From Phytophthora sp. 'mugwort' (Eukaryota > Oomycota > Peronosporomycetes > Peronosporales > Peronosporaceae), in assembly GCA_033558025.1 (NCBI GenBank), contig JAUCEF010000007.1, positions 6,324,001 through 6,388,000 on the forward strand: DNA of 64,000 nt. The letters run 5' to 3'. Both the position numbers and the translations under genes were made by a program. This document shows, one piece after another, positions 55,420 to 64,000 of the stretch (position 1 is the first letter of the stretch; every line of letters starts with the position of its first letter). Under the pieces are notes generated by a model. That model was not told the origin of the DNA. It saw only the letters and a list, made by a program, of their open reading frames with translations, and did no database searches.

Positions 55420-55730
55420 CCTATTCAAGCCCGGATCCTCAATCGCGCTCTTGATGCTCTCGTCTATCATTCTCAGCATGAAGTTGAGGACGTACATCCA
55501 GAACTATTCCCATCTTTCTGTGTAGGCGACGCTACTACAACGAGTCCGAATGCCTCAAACGCCTTCTCTTGCTTCAGTCGTGTTGTGACCTTGATGAGGA
55601 GAACGCCAGGTAATCCGTGTCGTACAGTGGGTCGTACACAAACGTACGCTTCGTCTTCGAGTTGATCACTACCGCCGTCCAGTGATTCCGCTCGAAGTTG
55701 ATAGGCATAAATATGTGGTGCTTTTGAAGT
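55420..55730 (-). pseudogene. Fragment of a Ulp1-like (C48) cysteine protease
   Basis: The minus strand reads HHIFMPINFERNHWTAVVIN and FVYDPLYDTDY (55730-55600). This is the core of a Ulp1/C48 peptidase with the catalytic His in NHW and a downstream Asp. Only part of the domain is present and it soon meets stops. Such domains often ride on oomycete MULE-type elements, so it is probably transposon-derived. Confidence 0.5.
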
Positions 55731-56580
55731 TGCGAACCGCCTTCAACACTTCATCGGAAAGGTCAACCTTCTTGATCTTCTTCTTCAGCTTAAACGTAGG
55801 CATCATCACCATTGCTAGAACATGCTGCTTCGTTCAAATCGTCCCCCAAGCCTCGAAAATGCGCCCCTTGATCCATTGTTGTGGTGGAGCCAGTATTACA
55901 GGTAGGAGTAGTCCATTATCGGTTGCATTTTGTCGTCCACAACTTCGCACAGGTGGTGCTCCGAAATACGGAGCCTGTTATAATCGTAGCCCTGGATTTA
56001 GCGCAGGAGGGGGGGGAGACCGCTGAATCCAAAGCAGCAGAGATTCACCGGTGTCGAAAACTGCGTTCAGCGTCCAGATTGTTTTGCATGACATCAAGGT
56101 GGAATAGCGTAACGTCGATGACGCCTGTAATTTTGAATACGGTGGATCCTCGTCAGACTGACTGGGAACGGGCATGGGAATTTGTAGAGTACATCAAGAG
56201 CTCTCCGTACAAGTGGCAGAGGTAGTAAGAACGGTACAGACGCAGCAATGATGGATGATGGAGTTCTTGCCCTTGCCCACCTTTGGGTGATTTCAAGCTG
56301 CATCCTCATACTGCGATGGAAACACTGACAGCAGATTTATCAGTTGGTACAAGCGCCTCCGTTCTCTCTTCGACTGGCGAGGCCACAACTCCAACGACAT
56401 CAAACACCAACTCACCACCCTTTTCTAGTCGCAGATTGAATGTTTGGGCACAGAGGATCGCTTTCTAGATTTGTGAGTTTGGGCTTGGAGGGTCGACCGG
56501 ATCGCCTTACCTTCTTGAGAAGTTTGATCCTACCAAAGCTGCTTTCGCTAGCTTCCGTCTCAATCTCGGTATCGTGTCTA

Positions 56581-56738
56581 GGTTCATTTCCGTGTTGGTT
56601 GACAGACGTTCTCCGGGTTCATCACCGGTTTGGTTGCCAGACTGTTCTCCGGGTTCATCACCAGGTTGGCAGCCAGAGTGACTTCCGGGTTAATCACCAG
56701 GTTGGCTGCCAGAGTGTTCTCCGGGCCCAACACACTGG
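56581..56738. repeat. 36-bp tandem repeat (about four units)
   Basis: The unit TTCTCCGGGTTCATCACCAG plus GTTGGCAGCCAGAGTG is repeated at 56609, 56645, 56681 and 56717 (last one partial), with a more diverged partial copy before it. The 36-base period equals 12 codons and stays open in a plus-strand frame (VLRVHHQVGCQS) and a minus-strand frame (NPENTLAANLVM). Confidence 0.8.
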
Positions 56739-56999
56739 TTTACAACCTTACCTCCAACCCGAGTTAGATCTTGGATCAAAACCTGGTTTAAACCCTGGAT
56801 TTTATCCAGCAATGCATTCTGAGTGCTGAATGAATGATCTTAGACCTTGCACCACCTCATGGCAAATATATCGGAGCTGCCAGAAGAAAATAAAAACGTT
56901 TAATTTTTCTGCTGCGATCGCTAGACGGTGGGGCATTGAATGGGCCTACTCTGAACTCCCAGCTCGTGCTTTAAATGGTTTAAATCGCTTCCGAAGTCA

Positions 57000-57840
57000 C
57001 AGTAATTTTAACGGTCATTTCGTTTTGAGCTTACAGGTCTGAGTTGGAACACCAGTAATGTCTACATTACCGCCTGTTTACTTTCGTCGGGGTCAAATTC
57101 CCTCTAGGGCGCTTATGTGGGGGGGGGGGCTTGGGGGTTCGCTTTTGTTGCCGTTTCACCGATGGCTTATTATTCTTGCCTTTTTTATCTGGTTTCCTCG
57201 TTCTGTTCCGGTCGCTGTTGGTTCTCAATAAATTTGATCGTTACGATATTCCTCAGGGACATAAGGTTGTGAATATCATTAACTCTTTCTGGATTCAAAG
57301 CGGGTCCGTCAGCTTCTCGAGAATATTGGCTATAGCAGAAGGTTCCATGCCATCGGTACGACGTAAGCGGATATTGTGCAGCTATATCCGCCAATTTGGT
57401 CGAGCATGGAACACAATCGTTCCAGGGTAGTCTTTTGGCATACAGAAAAGCTGGAACTTCTTGACGAGATGGGGGTCTTTGTACAGCATCGTGAGCACCC
57501 CTTTGTAGTCCTTGAGAGGTTCCGAGACGTTCTTAAGTGTCCACACTCGTTTCCCACTGATGACTCTTCAACGAAGTATCCAGCGTAAAAATAATGTCCA
57601 GTATTCCTTCCGATTGTATTTGCGCTTGATTTGTCCAAAAGCACGATCGAAAGTGTTTTGTGTATTCCTTTGACAAAGAAAACTTAATAGCAGCCTCTCG
57701 TAGTAGTCCACCATCTATCAGCCATCTGCAGTACATCATTACAAGGGTACTGCGCAAAACAGTTCTTCCGCAGTCCAGGTCATAATATGTCATGTTACAA
57801 CACCTGCTTCAAATCTCATGAAGATTGCCACATGGAATCA
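57000..57840. other. Unannotated stretch
   Basis: Open frames on the minus strand (57330-57793) have no family I recognise. A poly-G run lies near 57125. Confidence 0.4.
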
Positions 57841-57847
57841 ACGCTCT

Positions 57848-57958
57848 TAGCAGCTCCATGCCATGTAATTGCGCCGGAGTAATTACACCGGGAGAATACC
57901 ACATGAAAGCAGCAAGCTAGCAGCTCCATACCATGTAATTGCGCCTGTCTAATTACAT
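57848..57958. repeat. Short direct duplication
   Basis: AGCAGCTCCATGCCATGTAA TTGCGCC at about 57849 recurs with one change at about 57920, 70 bases downstream; both are followed by TAATTACA. It is a local non-coding tandem copy. Confidence 0.6.
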
Positions 57959-58553
57959 CCAGCACAGGGTTACTTTGGAAAAAGGCCTGTCGGTAGTAAG
58001 CCCTTCTGCTGTACTGGACAACCGATCCTGTGCATGCTGCCGAATCAGAAAAGCTCACTGATAGCTGTGCTTACCAAACCGTTCGTCCGTTTTAGGAAAT
58101 GTCTGTTCTAGGAGCCATTCCATCGCAGCCAACGACGCAAACAGTCGTGTTGAGACCATATCAGAATGGCGCGTCGGCCACGTAAGTCGCCCACGCGAAG
58201 TCGAGGAGGTAGAGGTCTCAGACGAAGTCAGCGATTGGCTGACAACGCACAGGAATCGAGACCGGGTAGGTCTCAATAAAAGATGATCCTGATGCTACAA
58301 TAGCATGCACGTTTAATCTTTCTTTATCTATGGCATAGATGAACATAGTCGCACTTTCACATCAAATGATCGCTCAGCTTTCAATTATCCAAGCCGGTAT
58401 GCTTCAGTTATTGCTGAACAATCCACTCGACTTGTAGCTGAAGCAGGTACAACGATGTCAGCGCAAACAACTCAATCTGTAGTTGAAAATAGTTACACCG
58501 ATGGCTGAACAATCGACTCAACGTGTGGCTGAAGCAATTGCAGCGCTTCGAAG

Positions 58554-58958
58554 TTGAGCTTAGAATTTTTGTTGAACGGCATCGACGACGAAAGTAGCCA
58601 TGAAGCCCATGCTCATCCAGACGAACCCGATGAAGGTACTGGCAGTGATCCGTATTTAAACGAATATGAATTCAACTTTGGTGACGATGTAGCCACTGAT
58701 GGCCTTTTTCGCGACGGAGAACAGATCACACTACAGTCGACGCAGGATGATGTCGCTACGGAGAGTGTTGATGGTGGTGGACATGATCTCGTATGCACAG
58801 GTAGAACTACGATGTGGATCGACGGGTATACATACCCGAGGGCGAATAAATACAAGACGGACGTGAGCTATCGATGTAGCAACTACCGCTTGAAGAAACG
58901 ATATTGCATACACCACTACAAACAGCATTGCTCTCCGGGATGGCAGGGGGTAGTTTAG
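58554..58958 (+). pseudogene. FLYWCH-like N-terminal fragment, probably MULE-derived
   Basis: The 134-codon frame has an acidic half (DDESSHEAHAHPDEPDEG) and then WIDGYTYPRANKYKTDVSYR, CSNYRLKKRYCIHHY. The latter resembles the FLYWCH/WRKY-like zinc region at the start of oomycete MULE transposases. No catalytic part follows. Confidence 0.45.
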
Positions 58959-59685
58959 TCGCGGACTATCTTGTCTCCATTTAACACGCGAATCACAAAG
59001 CAATGGATCACACGGAGCGAGTTGTAGCCACTGCATGGGTAGACGACATCACGTAACGTCAGGGATATCAGTTCAGGTACTGCACGAGCCCCGGACACAC
59101 CTCCGAAGCGATTCTCCACAAAAACATTTTTACTAATTTGCATGCATGACTCTGAGATTATTGAATTCACGAATTTCACGTAAAAAAACAGTTCTTCAAA
59201 AGTTACCCTAGCAGGAGAAATGGGCCTGCCTCACTCAGCGCAATAGTCCTTGAAACTTTGAAAACCTCTGCAGTCTGCCATTCTGTGTTGCCCTAATATC
59301 TCAGCGGCAAGTCCAACGGCGTAAAAGTACCCATTCGTTGTGGTGATGATCCGATGTAGCGCACATGACCGCTACTCTTGCACTACTTATAGAAGCACGC
59401 TACATCTGAATCTTCCCACGCGTCGACAACATTACAGGCGTCGGTAAACCCATCTTCTCTTAAACTCCAACCAGCTTCCCAAATGTCCTCTCACCAAAAT
59501 CCATCGTGTCGGTCACGCCATTGTATTCGAACAGCCAACCACGATCACAATTGTTTCGATCGATAATAGCAAAAACGCGGTACAGCTCGCCCCGCTTGCA
59601 TGCTGGCTTTTCATTTCCCACTCCACCTACTGGAGCTGTTGGAGTAGCGACAGAAGAAATACTACGCGACTTAGGCTTGTCCAAA

Positions 59686-59894
59686 TGCTGTTTGGTTGTG
59701 GTGTGAGCTCGAGTAGGAAAGGTTAGGACTAATGTATTCTTTCGAAGTTGCATGGCCAATCGACCACAGTCTACTGGAGTTTCCTAAGCGATGTGGGTTT
59801 CCTAACTGCTACTGCAGAGGATCTCGTGGATTGCACGACTATTCCACAGTCTCATGGACGGCCTGATCACATGGGGCACGTGTGGGTTCCAACA
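59686..59894 (-). mobile_element. 3' LTR of the inverted Copia half
   Basis: On the minus strand this starts TGTTGGAACCCACACGTG and ends in CA. It matches the LTR at 51344-51546 along its full length, including GAGACTGTGGA and TACATTAGTCCTAACCTTTC. TTTGG follows it on the minus strand. Confidence 0.7.
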
Positions 59895-59899
59895 CTCCT

Positions 59900-60722
59900 T
59901 CCCAGGCGGTCAACCCGAGATCATCACGAGCTCGCGTAGCTCAACGAGCCTCGACGCCAAAAGATTCTTGGTTAGGATGTCCACCCGCATGAACTTAAAC
60001 GCGCAGTACTCAACCTTGAAATTTTCTGCTTAATGAAGTCCTTCACGAACTTGTAACGCACATCGATGTGCTTGGCACGCCCGGACGTGTCCTCGCTATC
60101 AATCTGAGCAATGGCAGCCTGGTTGCCGACATGTAGCAACGACTGCGAGCGCATTCTCAATCCGATCTCTTTCAGCAACTCAATAATGCCAATCATCTCA
60201 GCGGCCGTCTGCGAGGCGCCAACGAGTTCAGCCTCCATGGTTGAGAGTACCACGCAGTTTTGCTTCTTGCAAACCCATCCCACCACGATACCGGCGACCA
60301 TTAGTATGCCATCGGTCACTAACTTCCTGTCCGTCTTATTAGCAGCGTATTCGACGTCGCTGAACGCCTCCACTGACACGCCGTCCTTGTCCACGGCGTT
60401 TGTCCTCACTCATGACGAACTAGTTTCTTCGTGCCCTTGAGCTTTCTCGCGATCTTTTTAGCCAGTCGGTCTCTCGCGGTGTGTGCGAGTGCCGGGTCGC
60501 CCGATACACAGCGTATGCGAATCCGGCCTGGTGCATCGGTCGATCCACAGCAGATTCCCCACTAAAGGCAGGAAAGTCTGCACCGTCGGTCTTCTTGACG
60601 TGCCTATCCCTCTGGTCGGCAACAGATCACCTGGCTCCTCGTCGGCTTGCTCAGCACCTATTGGCGTGCGCACCGCAGCCGCCGTGTTCAACTCATACAT
60701 GCGTACTCTTAATTAGGTTGGC
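59900..60722 (-). pseudogene. Copia 3' portion: end of reverse transcriptase and RNase H
   Basis: From 60722 down the minus strand reads LRVRMYELNTAAAVRTPIGA (end of RT) and PTVQTFLPLVGNLLWIDRCT. The RNase H domain follows at 60409-59972 (AFSDVEYAANKTDRKLVTDG, VLSTMEAELVGASQTAAEMI, AKHIDVRYKFVKDFI). It lacks everything 5' of the RT end. It starts where the plus-strand half at 55393 stops and ends at the LTR at 59894. One frameshift lies between RT and RNase H. Confidence 0.8.
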
Positions 60723-60724
60723 CA

Positions 60725-61220
60725 CTTCCTAATCAAATCAGTCCGACAAGCAACGTGTGTACACTACGAGCGAGATACTTCAGGTAATTGCGACCGATAA
60801 ACCAAAGGCCTCATCCCCCACTTTTTATTGACGTTATCCGTGCATGGCTGCTTTGAGCTTCAGCTCCATGCCGTGCCCGGCGTCGCTTTGGTACGGTATC
60901 CTGTGCTCCTGCCAGCGCGCGTTTTTGCGGCATGTCGGGCGGGGGAAAATAGGAAATGAACGACTATCATAGCTGTCACACGATGGTATCAATTAAAGAG
61001 GTTCGTAAGTGATACGCTTCCTATGTAACCCAATAATTAATATGTACTAAATTTCCATCTAATGCCACTGGCTCCAAACCGATCGATGGGAGCAGTGCAA
61101 TACTCAGAACGAGACATATGCTCGGTTGATTGAGCTCATAATCGTATCCAAAGAGGGTTACCAATGAGTTCAGAACGCCAGTATATCGACGCTAGCAGAC
61201 GCACATGCACTATAATGATT
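60725..61220. other. Unannotated stretch
   Basis: No gene recognised. AT-rich stretches alternate with short GC-rich segments. Confidence 0.4.
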
Positions 61221-61266
61221 AATGAACGACTTTAGTTGTCAACTTTACAGCCGGAAGGTGCGGACT

Positions 61267-61342
61267 GGTGCGCGCGATTCCGCGCCATTATCCTATCATT
61301 TGTTTGTCCTATCATTTGGAATGGCGCGAAATCGCGCGCACC
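61267..61342. repeat. 23-bp inverted repeat with repeated loop
   Basis: GGTGCGCGCGATTCCGCGCC ATT (61267-61289) is reverse-complemented at 61320-61342 with one mismatch. The 30-base loop carries TCCTATCATTT twice. It may be the end of a small inverted-repeat element; no coding role is seen. Confidence 0.7.
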
Positions 61343-61736
61343 AATTCGCGGTCCGCGGTCGCCGAACGCGATTTACACGTCTACGTTTTCCTCAAGAATG
61401 GCGTATGGAATGGGAAATTAACGTTTGGCACTCATCGATTTTCATTGCTCTGATTGGCTGATCTTGACCAATCACTGAAGCGCAGGTTTTCTGACCAATC
61501 AGCGACGTGGATACTTCTAACCGTACGTTTGCAAAACGCGGCATATTGCAGCGCTCTACAGGCAACCTACCGTAAAATGAAACAGTAAATGTCACGTCGT
61601 CAACAAGGGGCGTATTTTGTAGGAGCGCTCATCACCTAGTCAAAATGCGGCATTTCGCCGCGTTCTTCAAACATTTTGAGACCTTTTGAGATGCCATCAA
61701 GATGTGTGTTCACGAAAGGGTTAACACTCGACTGTG

Positions 61737-63230
61737 CTATTCCGACGGCATGTAGATGCCTGTGGGAGATGCATTTCGTAGATCCATGCTAGTGCGCTCC
61801 AAAAATTCAATCTCGGCAGCAAAGTCTCGCATGAGTATGTCCGCCAGTTCTCTAGCGAATTGGTTGGGCAGATTGCGCGAGATGCTGTACTTTTGAGTTG
61901 CAGGCAACACGGTCAACACATCGTACTTCTGTTTGTGTTTCATGGTCTTGGTGTAGTTAAACGTGCTGACAGACTTCCGCTTCGACAGTGCTTCAGAAAC
62001 CTAAATACGCCATCGTGTATCCACACTGGTCACGGGATTCACCGGCAGCATCGAAACACGGCAGCGGTAGAACATCACATGACGACACGGGAGTTTGAGA
62101 ATGGCAGCGACGTCACATTCACAAATCCAATTTGATTTGCTAAACTTGTACGTGTTCTTGACGATCATAACCGCAATGACCATATCATGCATCGTTTCGT
62201 AGCAATACATATCTTGTGCAGACTGAGAAATAGGGAACTCTTACTCAGGTTTCATGGTATCGGCGCCCCACGGTGTGCACACTTGTAATAGCAAGTTCAA
62301 CTCGTGATCGTAGCCTTGGTGAAGACATTTTCCCTCAAAGCTAATCCGAGCCATGTACTCGTTTCGACTGCGACGTTGATTACACATAAGCGACTCGAGA
62401 CACGCCTCCATGGTTGACGATGAATTCAGATCCAGCTTCAGCTTCCAAAAAATTCGTGTTGTTCCGGAAATGAGGTAGCGACTGGCGAAAGTAATTGGAC
62501 CACATCTCCTTCGAAGCATCCCAGTTATCGCAAAAGTATTCCAAAACGGACGTGTTCCCGTGTTTACAAACGAACTTCTTCAGTCCACCAATGTTTTCGT
62601 CGTATACAGTCTCCGAGTTCGCATCGACAGGATTGGCACGGAGCAATTTTGTTTCGTATTCACTAGCCGCGTAACGACCAAACCGCAAGTCTCGGATAAC
62701 CGTCCTGAGGTACTTGAACACATGGAAATGGCACAACAGAACCGTTGCATCTGGAAAAGAATCTTGGATGACCGCAATCTGGTCCATGTCCTTGCCTACC
62801 ATGACAACTTGAATGGCTTGCCATCCCAGGTTTGCAGTTTTGAAGTGATCCAGGACTCTTCGCATGTGCCAATCCAAGTTTGTTTCGATGACAGAAATTT
62901 GTACGAACTGTCCGTACCCGAAGGCATCCATGACCATGATGCTGCAAAGTTGGTAACCTAAAAACCGTTCAGGTAATGCAAACGATAGAGGCACATCATT
63001 TACCGATTTGTCTTGTGAGTACAGCCAACCAAGACGATCTCCGGAAAACGAGCGACCAGCCGACGCATATGACAAGTGGTCAATGAGATAGCACCGGTCT
63101 CTCCAGTTGATGTTTCATGCACACTTGTGACGTTGCCTGGGTCCTCATCTTGGAAATCCATTAAAAGTTCAGCAACGGCCAAGGCATCGTCAGCTTCTCC
63201 GCGGAGCTCCTCGCGAATCTTGGCCATCAA
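61737..63230 (-). pseudogene. Degenerate MULE-type (ZSWIM-like) transposase
   Basis: On the minus strand the N-terminus (63230-63000) has AISLTTCHMRRLVARFPEIV and LVGCTHKTNR. The core (63075-62380) has YQLCSIMVMDAFGYGQFVQI, ETNLDWHMRRVLDHFK, VVMVGKDMDQIAVIQDSFPD and LLCHFHVFKYLRTVIRD, the DDE and C/H part of a MULE. A SWIM finger (WICECDVAAILKLPCRHVMF) lies near 62120. The domain order resembles ZSWIM proteins. The first pieces are in different frames and stops interrupt the rest, so it is inactive. Confidence 0.7.
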
Positions 63231-63374
63231 GTTCCGACGTCTCGCCTAGTCACCTTGTAAGTGGAGTCATCTCGAATGTATTCATAGATCCTCAAGATCC
63301 CCCCCCCCCACCCCGCTCGAATCATCAAACGCAGGTCTTCAACAAATTAGCTCGCCCATAGGTTGTGGGAGTAG

Positions 63375-63945
63375 TTAACGAACACGGCCCTCGACAACTT
63401 GTGACTGTGAGTGTAAAGAGGGTGGATAATTTCCACCTTCAAGGACCCCTTCAAATACACGCTCTCTGCAGTGAAGCCGAAGGACACCCAGTTCCGCTAA
63501 GCCTATGCTAAGGGCGGACGTCTTTCCTGCGGCTACGATTGGACCAACCATGAGTGCAGATATAGCGTTGTCGCCGCCGTGGCAGACTATCCGGAAGATA
63601 TCGGATAGATCGACCATCCTTCGCTAGCTTGGACCCTCGCAGCTGTCTATTCCTCTTCGCAACGCTTTCAACCTCTTTCGCGACTAGATGTGACTTCGTG
63701 TCTTCGCATTATTCGGCGCGGTAGCCCTCTCATGCGTCCCAGCTTGCGTGGAACCGACGGAGCTCCTTCTCTTCAAACATTCCTTCGCTGTCCACACCAA
63801 CCACGTCGTCATTGTCGCTATCCAGAGTAGACATGTCCTCGTCGCTGCTGTCCCGAGCAGACTGAGTGGCCATTTCGCTCCCGTCGTCATCGCTGTCCCC
63901 GTAGCGGTAGTCCTCAGCATCGGCAGTACGTTCCCGCCGCTTCAT
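63375..63945 (-). other. Acidic and unrecognised open frames
   Basis: Two minus-strand frames are open: an acidic one at 63945-63730 (MKRRERTADAEDYRYGDSDD, then DSDNDDVVGVDSEGMFEEKE) and one at 63617-63375 (IVAAGKTSALSIGLAELGV). The first resembles acidic leaders next to oomycete transposons. The region may hold the broken start of another element. I cannot name a family. Confidence 0.3.
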
Positions 63946-64000
63946 TGGTCTCGAAGGCTCAAGTCGCGAAGTGAGAGCGAAGGGGAGGGAGGGGATCCAC

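Noticed and set aside
56609..56738. CRISPR array
   Set aside because: The repeats are contiguous with no spacers, and the genome is eukaryotic.

Overview
The window looks like nuclear DNA of a Phytophthora-type oomycete. The evidence is: secreted PL3 pectate lyases, compact genes with short GT-AG introns (62-95 bp where the junctions can be fixed by reading frame), oomycete-style initiator promoters (TCATT followed by an ATTT-like element), and a dense field of decayed pogo, MULE, hAT, Tc1/mariner and Copia elements of the kinds common in these genomes. The species cannot be named from the sequence alone.

Layout. From 1.3 to 15.8 kb there is a gene-dense island: two tail-to-tail PL3 pectate lyases, a ferroportin-like transporter (-), an OGG1 DNA glycosylase (+), a secreted CAP/PR-1 protein (+), a myotubularin-family phosphatase (+), a diacylglycerol-lipase-like membrane lipase (-) and a PP2C phosphatase (-). 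From 16 to 28.9 kb is gene-poor, AT-rich DNA with transposase ruins, short inverted-repeat elements and a tRNA-like SINE candidate. From 28.9 to 36.5 kb is a second gene island: a nine-exon PA/RING-H2 ubiquitin ligase (+), RNA polymerase I subunit RPA12 (+), a membrane-anchored HECT ubiquitin ligase with a RanBP2 zinc finger (-), and a CDK9/12-type kinase (+). The kinase is followed almost at once by a patch of mitochondrial DNA. From 37 to 64 kb is almost all transposable-element debris. It holds one possible host-type coding region (a bZIP/M96-like ORF at 46.4 kb) and a Copia retrotransposon that appears to have been split by a roughly 5.3 kb inversion.

The host genes do not form a pathway or operon. 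They cover plant-cell-wall attack (PL3, CAP), iron transport, DNA repair, lipid signalling (myotubularin, DAGL), protein phosphorylation (PP2C, CDK) and ubiquitylation (RING, HECT). Exon structures were built by joining reading frames at GT-AG junctions; each spliced length is a multiple of three and the joins preserve the expected protein families.

I found no convincing undescribed system. The items most worth a second look are the inverted Copia halves with matching LTRs and near-matching target duplications, two near-perfect foldback inverted duplications, the mitochondrial patch, and the strong charge difference between the two pectate lyases.
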